Source of the DNA: Morganella morganii_D | Lineage (GTDB): Bacteria; Pseudomonadota; Gammaproteobacteria; Enterobacterales; Enterobacteriaceae | Length of the DNA: 64,000 nucleotides | Assembly (NCBI GenBank): GCA_044772875.1 | Contig: CP173058.1 | Location: 1,984,001 to 2,048,000 of the forward strand | Direction: 5' to 3' | Part shown: one piece after another, positions 26,067 to 35,572 of the stretch | Position numbering within the stretch: position 1 is the first letter of the stretch | Layout: every line of letters begins with the position of its first letter | The notes under the pieces: model-generated | Database searches by the model: none | Told to the model about the DNA's origin: nothing | What the model saw: only the letters and a program-made list of their open reading frames with translations | Position numbers and translations under genes: made by a program

Positions 26067-26142
26067 TGGTGGGCGATACCGGGCTCGAACCAGTGACCCC
26101 CTCCTTGTAAGGGAGATGCTCTACCAACTGAGCTAATCGCCC
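26067..26142 (-). tRNA. tRNA-Val (anticodon UAC), copy 1
   Basis: A 76-base tRNA, anticodon UAC, CCA encoded. Third in the operon. Confidence 0.97.
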
Positions 26143-26179
26143 ACTTCAGGATGACTACAACTTACATCATTATTATGAA

Positions 26180-26255
26180 TGGTGGGCGATACCGGGCTCG
26201 AACCAGTGACCCCCTCCTTGTAAGGGAGATGCTCTACCAACTGAGCTAATCGCCC
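26180..26255 (-). tRNA. tRNA-Val (anticodon UAC), copy 2
   Basis: A 76-base tRNA identical in sequence to copy 1. Confidence 0.97.
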
Positions 26256-26297
26256 ATTCATAACATTTACTGCTTTACTTCACTATCACAACGAGAA

Positions 26298-26373
26298 TGG
26301 TGGGCGATACCGGGCTCGAACCAGTGACCCCCTCCTTGTAAGGGAGATGCTCTGCCAACTGAGCTAATCGCCC
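26298..26373 (-). tRNA. tRNA-Val (anticodon UAC), copy 3
   Basis: A 76-base tRNA, first in the operon. It differs from copies 1 and 2 by one D-arm base (TTGGC in place of TTGGT) in the gene sense. The 336 bases between it and gltX hold the two divergent promoters; no other gene is seen. Confidence 0.97.
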
Positions 26374-26709
26374 GTCGTGATGGAGGTGCATTATAGGGAT
26401 CTCCGCGTTTGAGTCAACGCTTTTTCGAAAGAAAATGATCGTTCGTTGTAATTTTAGTCACCCTGTTCTGATTATCACCATCCGCGTGCAGTATGTAAGC
26501 AGAAACCGGATAAACCGTGATCGCCGTCGGATTAACTGCTGCAAAAACACCCTGTTTTGTCATGCATTTTTCCTTTTAACACAAGAAAAATGACTTTTTC
26601 GGCCTTCTTTCCCCCTTTTCATTGAGGAATTATGTCTCAGTGCTAAAATATCCCGTATCGTATTTCATCATCCACTACGTCTGGCGCAGACGTTATGAAA
26701 GGCATTCCA

Positions 26710-28125
26710 ATGAGTAAAATAAAAACCCGTTTCGCACCCAGCCCTACCGGCTACCTGCATGTGGGCGGCGCACGTACCGCTCTGTATTCCTGGCTGTACA
26801 GCCGTCACAACCACGGTGAATTTGTCCTGCGTATAGAAGATACCGATCTTGAACGCTCAACTCAGGAAGCTATCGACGCCATTATGGACGGGATGAACTG
26901 GTTAAATCTCGGCTGGGATGAAGGTCCGTATTACCAGACCAAACGCTTTGATCGCTACAATCAGGTGATCGACACCATGATTAAAAACGGGACAGCTTAC
27001 CGCTGTTACTGTTCCAAAGAACGCCTGGAAGCCCTGCGTGAAAAACAGATGGCAAATAATGAGAAGCCGCGTTATGACGGCTGCTGCCGCGATCACGCCC
27101 ATAACCATACGGCAGATGAACCGCATGTGGTGCGTTTCCGTAACCCGCAGGAAGGTTCTGTTATTTTTGATGACAAAATCCGCGGGCCGATTGAATTCAG
27201 CAACCAGGAACTGGATGACTTAATCATCCGCCGTACTGATGGTTCACCGACATACAACTTCTGTGTGGTTGTCGATGACTGGGATATGGAAATTACCCAT
27301 GTTATCCGTGGTGAAGATCATATCAACAACACACCGCGCCAGATCAACATCCTGAAAGCTCTCGGCGCGCCGGTACCGGAATATGCCCACGTGTCCATGA
27401 TCAACGGTGACGACGGCAAGAAATTATCCAAACGTCATGGTGCGGTGGGTGTGATGCAGTACCGCGATGACGGCTATCTGCCGCAGGCACTGCTGAACTA
27501 CCTGGTGCGTCTGGGCTGGTCTCACGGTGATCAGGAAATCTTCAGTATTGAAGAAATGACTGAGCTGTTCACGCTGGAAGCCGTCAGCAAATCCGCCAGT
27601 GCATTCAATACTGAGAAATTACAGTGGCTCAACCACCACTATATTAACAGTATGCCGGCGGAAGAAGTCGCCGTTTACCTGCAATGGCATATTGAGAATG
27701 CCGGGATTGATACCCGTAATGGCCCGGAACTGGCCGATCTGGTTCGTCTGCTGGGTGAGCGCTGCAAGACACTGAAAGAAATGGCGGAAACCTGCCGTTA
27801 CTTCTATGAAGATTTTGACAGCTTCGATGCCGATGCCGCGAAAAAGCATCTGCGCCCGGTTGCCCGTCAGCCGCTGGAAGTCGTTAAAGCCAAACTGGCC
27901 GCACTGACCACCTGGACACCGGAAGCCGTACACGAAGCGATTCAGGCAACCGCTGATGAACTGGAAACCGGTATGGGTAAAGTCGGTATGCCGTTACGTG
28001 TTGCTGTGACCGGTGCCGGTCAGTCTCCGGCACTGGATGTCACGGTACACGCTATCGGTCAGTCCCGCTCTCTGGCTCGTATCGATATGGCGCTGGCATT
28101 TATTGCTGAACGCGAAGCACAGTAA
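26710..28125 (+). CDS. gltX: Glutamyl-tRNA synthetase
   Basis: A 471-residue class I synthetase that charges tRNA-Glu. The HIGH-type motif is APSPTGYLHVGGARTALY near residue 10, the KMSKS-type motif is DGKKLSKRHGAV near 235, and a zinc cluster CYCSK...CCRDH lies near 98-127. Length equals E. coli GltX. I start at 26710 because AAAGG lies eight bases upstream and the sequence then begins MSKIKTRFAPSP. Divergent Val/Lys tRNAs and downstream Ala tRNAs reproduce the E. coli neighbourhood. Confidence 0.98.
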   Translation: MSKIKTRFAPSPTGYLHVGGARTALYSWLYSRHNHGEFVLRIEDTDLERSTQEAIDAIMDGMNWLNLGWDEGPYYQTKRFDRYNQVIDTMIKNGTAYRCYCSKERLEALREKQMANNEKPRYDGCCRDHAHNHTADEPHVVRFRNPQEGSVIFDDKIRGPIEFSNQELDDLIIRRTDGSPTYNFCVVVDDWDMEITHVIRGEDHINNTPRQINILKALGAPVPEYAHVSMINGDDGKKLSKRHGAVGVMQYRDDGYLPQALLNYLVRLGWSHGDQEIFSIEEMTELFTLEAVSKSASAFNTEKLQWLNHHYINSMPAEEVAVYLQWHIENAGIDTRNGPELADLVRLLGERCKTLKEMAETCRYFYEDFDSFDADAAKKHLRPVARQPLEVVKAKLAALTTWTPEAVHEAIQATADELETGMGKVGMPLRVAVTGAGQSPALDVTVHAIGQSRSLARIDMALAFIAEREAQ

Positions 28126-28142
28126 TCATTCTCTGCAACCTC

Positions 28143-28167
28143 AATACCCGGCCCTGTGCCGGGTATT
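28143..28167 (+). terminator. Terminator after gltX
   Basis: AATACCCGGC/GCCGGGTATT 10-bp stem followed by TCTTTATCCTTTT. Confidence 0.85.
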
Positions 28168-28284
28168 TCTTTATCCTTTTACTGAATTGACGGCTTTTTC
28201 ATCGGTCGCACACGAATTTCATATTAAGCCGTTGACAGCTCAGGAAACCTTGCCTATTATGCTGCGCGTCCGGTCGATTTTATC

Positions 28285-28360
<76 letters not shown>

Positions 28361-28400
28361 AATCTTTGGTGACTGATAATACCGCGACACCCGGTTTTCC

Positions 28401-28476
<76 letters not shown>

Positions 28477-28481
28477 AATTC

Positions 28482-28508
28482 AAACCCCGGTCTCTGACCG
28501 GGGTTTTT
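28482..28508 (+). terminator. Terminator of the tRNA-Ala operon
   Basis: AAACCCCGGTC/GACCGGGGTTT stem with a TCT loop and a T run. Confidence 0.9.
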
Positions 28509-28523
28509 CGTTTCTGTTTCCTG

Positions 28524-29276
28524 TCATTGCGCGGTATATCCGCCATCCACCGGATAAAACCCGCCGGTACAAAAACGACTGTCATCTGACAGCAGAAACA
28601 CCACCATTTTTGCCACCTCTTCCCGTGTTGCCATCCGTTTCATCGGGTGACTTTCCGCCATCATTGTCTGCACATCCTGCGGTAAACCCAGAATAGCCGG
28701 TGTCGCCACATAGCCCGGTCCGACAGCATTAATCCGTACCCCCTGCTCTGCATATTCCAGCGCTGCCGCACGGGTCAGACCGAGCACCGCATGCTTGGCT
28801 GCGGTATAAGGAGCAATTCCCGCTATACCGGTTACTCCGTTACAGGCCGATAAATTCACCACTGCACCGCCGCCGCTTTTGATAATAGCGGGAATGCCGA
28901 ATTTCATCCCGAGAAATGTACCGGTCACATCCGTATCAATCACATCCTGCCAGGCCTCAAAATCGTAATCTTCAATCTTCACACCGTGCGGCCCGGTGAT
29001 TCCGGCATTATTCACCAACCCGTGTAAAGCACCGAATTTATCTAACACTGCACTCACCATCTGCCTGCAATCACTCAATTTACGTACATCTGCTTCGATT
29101 GCCAGCACGCTATCCCCCGTAGGATCCCACTCATTTATTGCCTTTTGCAGATGTTCCGGATTTCGCCCGGTAATTGCAACTTTAGCTCCATTTTTCAGTA
29201 ATTCACGGGCAATTCCTTCACCCACTCCTGTTGAAGCCCCTGTAACCAGTATAATCTTCTGTTGAAGGTCAGCCAT
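28524..29276 (-). CDS. SDR-family oxidoreductase
   Basis: A 250-residue classical SDR. Cofactor loop TGASTGVGEGIA (residues 11-22), TGRNPEH after strand 2, NNAG at about 88, catalytic Ser in VNLSACNG and YTAAK at about 155. TGRN suggests NADP preference. Substrate not predictable. It is divergent from a MarR-family gene across 123 bases that hold two palindromes, so it is the likely MarR target. Confidence 0.88.
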   Translation of the reverse strand: MADLQQKIILVTGASTGVGEGIARELLKNGAKVAITGRNPEHLQKAINEWDPTGDSVLAIEADVRKLSDCRQMVSAVLDKFGALHGLVNNAGITGPHGVKIEDYDFEAWQDVIDTDVTGTFLGMKFGIPAIIKSGGGAVVNLSACNGVTGIAGIAPYTAAKHAVLGLTRAAALEYAEQGVRINAVGPGYVATPAILGLPQDVQTMMAESHPMKRMATREEVAKMVVFLLSDDSRFCTGGFYPVDGGYTAQ

Positions 29277-29290
29277 AATACCACCTTTTA

Positions 29291-29306
29291 ATTAACTTTA
29301 GTTAAT
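29291..29306. promoter_or_regulatory. Palindrome 1 in the SDR/MarR intergenic region
   Basis: ATTAACTTTAGTTAAT is a 6-bp inverted repeat with a 4-base centre, 15 bases from the SDR start. It shares TTAAC-N4-GTTAA with palindrome 2, whose centre is 30 bases away (about three turns). Confidence 0.7.
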
Positions 29307-29316
29307 CAAAAGCTTA

Positions 29317-29340
29317 GTTGATTAACTTTTGTTAATCAAC
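29317..29340. promoter_or_regulatory. Palindrome 2, probable MarR operator
   Basis: GTTGATTAAC-TTTT-GTTAATCAAC is a perfect 10-bp inverted repeat between the divergent SDR and MarR genes. Placement and symmetry fit a MarR dimer operator. Confidence 0.75.
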
Positions 29341-29399
29341 CTTCTTTTCCTGATTTTGCCTTTCAGCTACACTAGAGGGGAGGATAAAAGGGAGGAGTT

Positions 29400-29822
29400 A
29401 TGTCATTCAAGGAATTGGAAAATACACTGTCATTGTTACAGTGTACATTAGTAGCGCAACGAACTATCTGTTCACCTGAAAAAGTAACGTGGGCACAATA
29501 TGATGTAATGGAAATGTTACGTCTTCAGGGGGATTTAACCCCGTCAGATTTAAGTCAGAAACTCGGGATTTCGCGCCAGAATGTCTCGAAATCATTACGG
29601 GCGCTGAAGAAACACCAGTTTGTTTCCCAATATCAGTCGGAGACCGATAAACGGGAACTGGTTACCCAGCTGACGCCGGAAGGTGAAGAGTTTCTGTCAC
29701 GCGCGGCAACAGGACGTACCCGTAATGCGGAAAAAGTATTTGCAAGTCTTGATGACGATGAACAGCGCCAGTTTCGTATACTGAGCAGGAAAGTCATCGA
29801 TGCACTTACACGGGATCAGTGA
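29400..29822 (+). CDS. MarR family transcriptional regulator
   Basis: A 140-residue regulator. The winged HTH is at residues 45-100: LTPSDLSQKLGISRQNVSKS as HTH, then SETDKRELVTQLTPEGEEF as the wing with the conserved D-x-R. It has GGGAGGAG before ATG. It presumably represses itself and the divergent SDR gene through the two palindromes. The ligand is unknown. Its 3' end overlaps the convergent YpeB-like gene by seven bases. Confidence 0.9.
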   Translation: MSFKELENTLSLLQCTLVAQRTICSPEKVTWAQYDVMEMLRLQGDLTPSDLSQKLGISRQNVSKSLRALKKHQFVSQYQSETDKRELVTQLTPEGEEFLSRAATGRTRNAEKVFASLDDDEQRQFRILSRKVIDALTRDQ

Positions 29823-30037
29823 GCCGGACGTTTAAGCGGTTTTATCAGGCCACTTAAACCTTCAATTTTAATGGCAAGGGTGATCTGCATCAGTTGGCCA
29901 AGACGCCCTTCCGGGAAACTGTCTTTACGGGCAAACCAGAGCAGGTATTCCTCAGGCAGGTCAATTAAACGGCAACCTTTATATTTACCAAATGGCATAG
30001 CAGTGTTAGCGACGGCCACTAAATCTTCTTTCTCCAT
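29816..30037 (-). CDS. ypeB: YpeB-like DUF3820 protein
   Basis: A 73-residue protein close to E. coli YpeB: MEKEDLVAVANTAMPFGKYK, then GCRLIDLPEEYLLWFARKD and LGQLMQITLAIKIEGL. The start at 30037 has AGGAG five bases upstream; the ATG one codon earlier is too close. As in E. coli it lies next to ligA. Function unknown; some DUF3820 proteins are thought to bind nucleic acid. Confidence 0.92.
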   Translation of the reverse strand: MEKEDLVAVANTAMPFGKYKGCRLIDLPEEYLLWFARKDSFPEGRLGQLMQITLAIKIEGLSGLIKPLKRPAH

Positions 30038-30057
30038 CATATCTCCTGATGTGATTG

Positions 30058-30085
30058 AAACGGTCTTCTGCAGAAGACCGTTTTT
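30058..30085. terminator. Terminator between ligA and ypeB
   Basis: AAACGGTCTTCTG/CAGAAGACCGTTT perfect stem, with a T-run on the plus side and a weaker one on the minus side. Confidence 0.75.
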
Positions 30086-30096
30086 CATCATGCCTG

Positions 30097-32118
30097 TCAG
30101 TTCAGCAGCGCGATAAATTCATTTTCATCTATCACTTTAACACCCAATTCTTCCGCTTTGGCCAGTTTGGATCCTGCTGCTTCTCCCGCAATCACCAGGT
30201 CGGTTTTCTTCGAAACGCTGCCGGTGACTTTTGCACCCAGCGCTGTCAGGCGGTCTTTCACCTCATCGCGGGTCAGGATTTGCAGTGAGCCGGTCAGCAC
30301 AACCACTTTACCGGCAAACGGATTATCCAGTGCCGACGCATCCACTGCCACCACATCCGGCCAGCTGATTCCGGCGTCGTCAGTCAGCCTGGTGATAACC
30401 TCCCGGTTATGCTGTTCGCGGAAGAAATTCACCACATGTTTCGCGACAACCTCTCCCACATCAGGGACCGCTTTCAGTGCCTCTGTATCTGCCTGCTGCA
30501 AGGCTTCCAGGGTTCTGAAATGTTCCGCCAGGTTAGCGGCCGTGGCTTCACCAACTTCACGGATCCCCAGTGCATAGAGGAAGCGGGCGAAAGTGGTTTG
30601 TTTTGATGCCGCCAGTGCATCTGTCAGTTTTTGTGCGGATTTCGGCCCCATGCGATCCAGTCCGGTCAGTTTTCCGGGCGTCAGCTTCCACAGATCCGCC
30701 GGTGTCTTCACATATTCCGCATCCACCAGCTGGTCGATAATTTTATCCCCCAGTCCGTCCACATCCATGGCCCGCCGGGACACAAAATGTTTGAGTGCCT
30801 CTTTGCGCTGCGCCCCGCAAATCAGGCCGCCGGTACAACGGGCAACCGCCTCGCCTTCCACCCGCTCAATATCTGACCCGCATACCGGGCAATTGAGCGG
30901 AAATTCGATTTCCCGTGCATCCGCCGGACGTTCAGATTCCACCACACCCACAACCTGCGGGATCACATCCCCGGCACGGCGGATAACCACGGTATCGCCG
31001 ATTTTCAGACCGAGGCGGCTGATTTCATCCGCATTATGCAGCGTGGCATTACTGACGGTCACACCGGCCACCAGCACCGGCTCCAGACGGGCAACCGGGG
31101 TAATGGCGCCGGTACGGCCGACCTGGAATTCCACATCACGGACAACTGTCATCTGCTCCTGGGCCGGGAATTTAAACGCTGTCGCCCAGCGGGGGGCGCG
31201 GGACACGAAGCCCAGCACCTCCTGCTGTGCAATGGAATCCACTTTAATCACCACGCCGTCAATATCAAAACCCAGCACCGGCCGGCTCTCTTCCACATGG
31301 TGATAGAAATCCAGCACTGCCTGACTGCCGGTGCAGCGCATCACACGGTCACTGACAGGTAATCCCCAGGCCTTAAACTGTTGCAGGCGATCATAGTGAC
31401 TACCCGGCAGTGTACCGCCATCCAGTACGCCCACACCATAACAGAAAAAGGTCAGCGGACGTTTTGCCGTTACCGACGGATCCAGCTGGCGCAATGAACC
31501 GGCTGCTGCGTTGCGCGGATTGGCGAACACTTTCCCCCCGGTGCGGCGCGCTTCTTCATTCATCGCCTCAAAGCCTTTCTGCGGCATAAAGACTTCGCCG
31601 CGGATCTCAATACGCTGCGGGATATTCTCTCCGCGCAGTTTCAGCGGAATAGAGCGGATCGTCCGCACATTGGCAGTAATGTTTTCACCGGTGGTACCGT
31701 CCCCCCGGGTCGCTGCCTGCACCAGACTACCGTTTTCATACAGCAGGCTGACCGCCAGGCCGTCGAGTTTCAGTTCACAGCAGAATGTCAGATCCTGCGT
31801 GTCTTTCAGACGGTCACGCACACGTTTATCAAAGGCGAGATAACTTTCCTCATCAAACACGTTATCGAGTGACAGCATAGGAATTTCATGGCGCACCTGT
31901 TCAAAGGCACTCAGCGGTGATGCCCCCACCCGCTGTGTCGGGGAATCCGGCGTGATAAGTTCAGGATGCTCTGCTTCCAGGGCTTTCAGGCGCTGCATCA
32001 GGCGGTCATATTCCGCATCCGGCACTTCCGGGTTATCCAGCACGTGATAACAGTATTCATGATGGCGCAGCGTGGTACGCAGTTGTTCAATGTCGTTTTC
32101 GTTATTTTTTGGCATCAT
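30097..32118 (-). CDS. ligA: NAD-dependent DNA ligase
   Basis: A 673-residue replicative ligase. The adenylated lysine is Lys117 in CELKLDGLAVSLL. Domains in order: Ia (NAD binding, YHVLDNPEVPDAEYDRL), nucleotidyltransferase, OB-fold, a zinc finger with four cysteines (CPVCGS...CTGGLIC), HhH repeats and a C-terminal BRCT (VVLTGSLQILTRDEVKDRL). A TTG at 32130 opens the frame, but ATG at 32118 or 32115 is more likely; no strong ribosome site distinguishes them. Downstream of zipA as in enterobacteria. Confidence 0.96.
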   Translation of the reverse strand: MMPKNNENDIEQLRTTLRHHEYCYHVLDNPEVPDAEYDRLMQRLKALEAEHPELITPDSPTQRVGASPLSAFEQVRHEIPMLSLDNVFDEESYLAFDKRVRDRLKDTQDLTFCCELKLDGLAVSLLYENGSLVQAATRGDGTTGENITANVRTIRSIPLKLRGENIPQRIEIRGEVFMPQKGFEAMNEEARRTGGKVFANPRNAAAGSLRQLDPSVTAKRPLTFFCYGVGVLDGGTLPGSHYDRLQQFKAWGLPVSDRVMRCTGSQAVLDFYHHVEESRPVLGFDIDGVVIKVDSIAQQEVLGFVSRAPRWATAFKFPAQEQMTVVRDVEFQVGRTGAITPVARLEPVLVAGVTVSNATLHNADEISRLGLKIGDTVVIRRAGDVIPQVVGVVESERPADAREIEFPLNCPVCGSDIERVEGEAVARCTGGLICGAQRKEALKHFVSRRAMDVDGLGDKIIDQLVDAEYVKTPADLWKLTPGKLTGLDRMGPKSAQKLTDALAASKQTTFARFLYALGIREVGEATAANLAEHFRTLEALQQADTEALKAVPDVGEVVAKHVVNFFREQHNREVITRLTDDAGISWPDVVAVDASALDNPFAGKVVVLTGSLQILTRDEVKDRLTALGAKVTGSVSKKTDLVIAGEAAGSKLAKAEELGVKVIDENEFIALLN

Positions 32119-32143
32119 AGTGATCTGCAATCTGTTTATACCT

Positions 32144-32175
32144 GAAAAAAACCCCCGTCATTGCGGGGGTTTTTG
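32144..32175. terminator. Terminator between zipA and ligA
   Basis: ACCCCCG/CGGGGGT stem flanked by A6 and T5, able to act on both strands. It separates zipA (stop at 32191) from ligA. Confidence 0.85.
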
Positions 32176-32190
32176 TGCGATTTGTGTGTC

Positions 32191-33159
32191 TCAGTTCTGC
32201 GTGGCGACGAGAACCTTGCGGATACGCGCCTTGTACACCTCGATTTTCTGCGGTGTCAGCATTTTGCGCTCCTCATCCAGCACCACGCCACCGACATCAG
32301 ACGCGATACGCTGGGCGGCCTGTAACATCAGTTTGAAGTTCTGGCCGGCATCACCGTAGGACGGTACCATCATAAACATGGCCACGCCCGGAGTCTCGAT
32401 TTCTTCCATCTGCTCCGGCACAAACGTGCCCGGATTCACCATATTGGCCAGACTGAACAGAACCGGACCGCTACCCGCCGGATCGACATGGCGGTGATAA
32501 ATATTCATGGCACCGAAACGGAACCCGGCCTGTTCGATGGCGGTGCGCAGGATGTCTCCCGCGACCATCTGTCCCGGATGTGCGGACACAAACAGCGCCA
32601 GTACCAGTTCATTGTTCTCCGCGCTGCTGTGCGATGTCTCTTCCTGCTCCGGTTCAGCCACCGATTCCTCTGCATGAGGAACATCTGTTTCTGCCGCCGT
32701 GATCACCGCTGCCGTTGTCATAACCTCCGGAGCCGGTGCGGCCGGTACCGGCACTTCCTGTTCCAGGGAGTCGAATAATCCGATCTGCGGCTCAGTTTCC
32801 GGTGTTTTTACCGGCTGACGGCGCTGGCTCTGCGCTTTCGGCACCACAGACGGCTCTTCCGGCTCTGATGACGGATACATTCTGCCGGCAGATAATAACG
32901 GATCCTGCTCATTCTGCGCTTCTGAATACGGGGAAACCCGCAGAGCCGGATCTTCCGGTAATACAGCAGAGTGACGGGAGCCGTGTGCCTCTGACATGTC
33001 ATCAGCGGCTTCATCCTGCGACTCGTATTTTCGACGCTTCATGGGCCGCGCGCGAAACAGGGAAGAACGCTCTTTACGGCTCGTCCACAGTCCGTGAAGT
33101 AACAATGCGATGATTGCTACCGCACCCACAACGATTAATATCAGACGCAAATCTTGCAT
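32191..33159 (-). CDS. zipA: Cell division protein ZipA
   Basis: A 322-residue division protein that tethers FtsZ to the inner membrane. It has an N-terminal membrane anchor (LRLILIVVGAVAIIALLLHG), a basic stretch, a long proline/glutamate-rich linker (about residues 60-180) and the C-terminal FtsZ-binding domain (LVLALFVSAHPGQMVAGDIL ... MVNPGTFVPEQMEEIETPG). This is the standard ZipA layout. Divergent from cysZ; the 237-base gap holds both promoters. Confidence 0.96.
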   Translation of the reverse strand: MQDLRLILIVVGAVAIIALLLHGLWTSRKERSSLFRARPMKRRKYESQDEAADDMSEAHGSRHSAVLPEDPALRVSPYSEAQNEQDPLLSAGRMYPSSEPEEPSVVPKAQSQRRQPVKTPETEPQIGLFDSLEQEVPVPAAPAPEVMTTAAVITAAETDVPHAEESVAEPEQEETSHSSAENNELVLALFVSAHPGQMVAGDILRTAIEQAGFRFGAMNIYHRHVDPAGSGPVLFSLANMVNPGTFVPEQMEEIETPGVAMFMMVPSYGDAGQNFKLMLQAAQRIASDVGGVVLDEERKMLTPQKIEVYKARIRKVLVATQN

Positions 33160-33396
33160 CAGTGCTATCTCTGTTGTTTAAATTAAAGGCCACCATGGCA
33201 AAATACTATCGTTTGATTACAAGAGTATTTGTCAATGATGTTAAGTTCAAGTCCCTGCACGTATTTCTTGCAATAAAGATCATTTAATTGCTCTTTTTGA
33301 CTGATTTTTCATCCTGACATTTCATTTGTGGCCGGACAAATCAACAGTTCAGTCTGATAGTATAACGTTTTCCAATCATAGGAGTGAATAGGAAGT

Positions 33397-34149
33397 ATGA
33401 CAAATCCTGTCAGGCCGCTCAGCGGCTTTGCATATGTTGCACAAGGATGGCGGCTGATGATGCGTCCCGGTCTCCGGGCCTTCGTGATTCTGCCGTTGCT
33501 GGCCAATATTGTGGTTATGGGCGGTGCACTCTGGTGGTTGTTCAGTCAGTTCGGCGGGTGGATAACCTGGTTGATGGATAAAGTGCCGGGCTGGCTGCAA
33601 TGGCTGGATTATCTTATCTGGCCGGTGGCAGTGATCTCCGTGCTGCTGATTTTCAGCTATTTTTTCAGCACACTCGCCAATATTATCGCCTCGCCGTTTA
33701 ACGGCTGGCTGTCGGAGAAGCTGGAAGCGGAACTCACCGGGCGCCCCGCGCCGGATCAGGGCTGGGCGGATCTGATAAAAGATATCCCGCGCATTCTGAA
33801 ACGGGAGATGGTCAAGCTGCTCTATTACATCCCGCGTGCCGTTATTCTGCTGATCCTGTTTTTTATTCCGGGGATCGGACAAACACTCGCACCGGTGCTC
33901 TGGTTTATTTTTGGTGCCTGGATGATGTCCGTTCAGTACGGGGATTTCCCGTTTGATAATCACAAGGTCAGTTTTCCGGAAATGAAAAGCACACTGCGCC
34001 GCGATAATATGACTAATCTCCAGTTCGGTTCGCTGGTCAGCGTGCTGACCATGATCCCGTTTGTGAACCTGTTTATTATGCCGGCCGCGGTCTGCGGTGC
34101 CACCGCGCTGTGGGTGGATCGCTACCGCGCACAATTTGTCCGCGACTGA
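33397..34149 (+). CDS. cysZ: Sulfate transporter CysZ
   Basis: A 250-residue inner-membrane protein for sulfate uptake in cysteine synthesis. It has four main hydrophobic segments plus re-entrant helices. GFAYVAQGWRLMMRPGLRAF at the N-terminus and SPFNGWLSEKLE in the middle are typical. Length is close to E. coli CysZ (253). It lies between zipA and cysK as in E. coli. A GC-rich hairpin (34168-34193) follows the stop. Confidence 0.96.
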   Translation: MTNPVRPLSGFAYVAQGWRLMMRPGLRAFVILPLLANIVVMGGALWWLFSQFGGWITWLMDKVPGWLQWLDYLIWPVAVISVLLIFSYFFSTLANIIASPFNGWLSEKLEAELTGRPAPDQGWADLIKDIPRILKREMVKLLYYIPRAVILLILFFIPGIGQTLAPVLWFIFGAWMMSVQYGDFPFDNHKVSFPEMKSTLRRDNMTNLQFGSLVSVLTMIPFVNLFIMPAAVCGATALWVDRYRAQFVRD

Positions 34150-34339
34150 TCCGCAACGTCCCTTCCGTGCAGGACGGTAGTCACACCGTCCTGCCGTTTC
34201 CCCGCCGCTTATACCTTTTCGCTATTGAACATCTGTCAGGTTATAAGGATATACCGATTATGTATTTCCTTTCCGCCGGTCAGCGGGTAATGTGGTTTTA
34301 TATTTAGTCTGATTATGAATAACCCTATAAGGAAAACCG

Positions 34340-35296
34340 ATGAGTAAGATATATGAAGATAATTCGCTAACCATTGGTCACACACCGCTGGTGCGCCTCA
34401 AACATTTCGGTCACGGCAATATCCTGGCGAAAGTGGAATCCCGTAACCCGAGTTTCAGCGTCAAATGCCGTATCGGTGCCAATATGATCTGGGATGCGGA
34501 AAAGCGCGGTATCCTGAAACCCGGCGTGGAGCTGGTGGAGCCGACCAGTGGTAACACCGGGATTGCACTGGCCTATGTTGCCGCCGCCCGTGGTTACAAA
34601 CTCACCCTGACCATGCCGGATACCATGAGCATCGAACGCCGCAAACTGCTGAAAGCACTGGGTGCAAACCTGGTACTGACCGAAGGCGCGAAAGGCATGA
34701 AAGGCGCGATTGAAAAAGCCGATGAAATCAGCGCGTCTGATCCGTCCCGCTATATCGTGTTACAACAATTCAGCAACCCGGCCAACCCGGCTATTCATGA
34801 AAAAACCACCGGTCCGGAAATCTGGGAAGACACTGACGGTAACGTGGATGTCGTGGTTGCCGGTGTCGGCACCGGCGGCACCATCACCGGTATCGCCCGT
34901 TACCTGAAAAACATCAAAGGGAAAAAAGACGTCACTATCGTGGCGGTTGAGCCGGAAGGCTCCCCGGTGATCACTCAGGCACTGGCCGGGGAAGAGATCA
35001 AACCGGGCCCGCACAAAATTCAGGGGATCGGTGCTGGGTTTATCCCGGGCAACCTGGATCTGAGCCTGATTGACCGTGTCGAGCTGGTCAGCAACGAAGA
35101 TGCTTTCGCCACCGCCCGCAAACTGATGGAGCGCGAAGGTATTCTGGCCGGGATTTCATCCGGTGCTGCCGTGATTGCGGCAGAACGTCTTGCGAAAGAA
35201 GATAAATTCAAGGGTAAAAATATCGTCGTGATCCTGCCGTCTTCCGGCGAACGCTATCTGAGTACTGCCCTGTTCGCGGATATCAGTGAAAATTGA
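34340..35296 (+). CDS. cysK: Cysteine synthase A (O-acetylserine sulfhydrylase)
   Basis: A 318-residue PLP enzyme making cysteine from O-acetylserine and sulfide. The PLP lysine is Lys42 (FSVKCRIGAN), the substrate loop is EPTSGNTGIAL and the phosphate loop GVGTGGTITGI. The C-terminus (LPSSGERYLSTALF) matches CysK rather than CysM. It follows cysZ, and a terminator lies before ptsH. CysB control is expected from family knowledge, but I did not identify a site. Confidence 0.97.
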   Translation: MSKIYEDNSLTIGHTPLVRLKHFGHGNILAKVESRNPSFSVKCRIGANMIWDAEKRGILKPGVELVEPTSGNTGIALAYVAAARGYKLTLTMPDTMSIERRKLLKALGANLVLTEGAKGMKGAIEKADEISASDPSRYIVLQQFSNPANPAIHEKTTGPEIWEDTDGNVDVVVAGVGTGGTITGIARYLKNIKGKKDVTIVAVEPEGSPVITQALAGEEIKPGPHKIQGIGAGFIPGNLDLSLIDRVELVSNEDAFATARKLMEREGILAGISSGAAVIAAERLAKEDKFKGKNIVVILPSSGERYLSTALFADISEN

Positions 35297-35335
35297 TCAA
35301 CTGAACGGATTCAGTCCGCGCCCTGCCTGACACCG

Positions 35336-35362
35336 AAAGCACCCGTAAAGGGTGCTTTTTTT
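35336..35362 (+). terminator. Terminator after cysK
   Basis: AAAGCACCC/GGGTGCTTT 9-bp stem and a run of seven T. Confidence 0.92.
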
Positions 35363-35572
35363 GTGCAACGGATCAAAGTTTGACACTCTGCGGGGTGATT
35401 TTTGTGCGGTTGTTTAGTATTAAAAATGTAATTATTTCACAGCTCAAAATAATGACACCAAATACGTATGTCGAATCTTCGGGTTGTGCTATTTTACTTG
35501 CTCCGGCTATGATTACTGTTATATGTCTTAATATTAACCGCCGAAAAAAAATTACTAACATGAGGTAACGCT

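Noticed and set aside
25939..26127. Open frame across Lys and Val tRNAs
   Set aside because: tRNA shadow.
35373..35568. Two short frames between cysK and ptsH
   Set aside because: They lie in the pts promoter region, lack ribosome sites and are not family-like.
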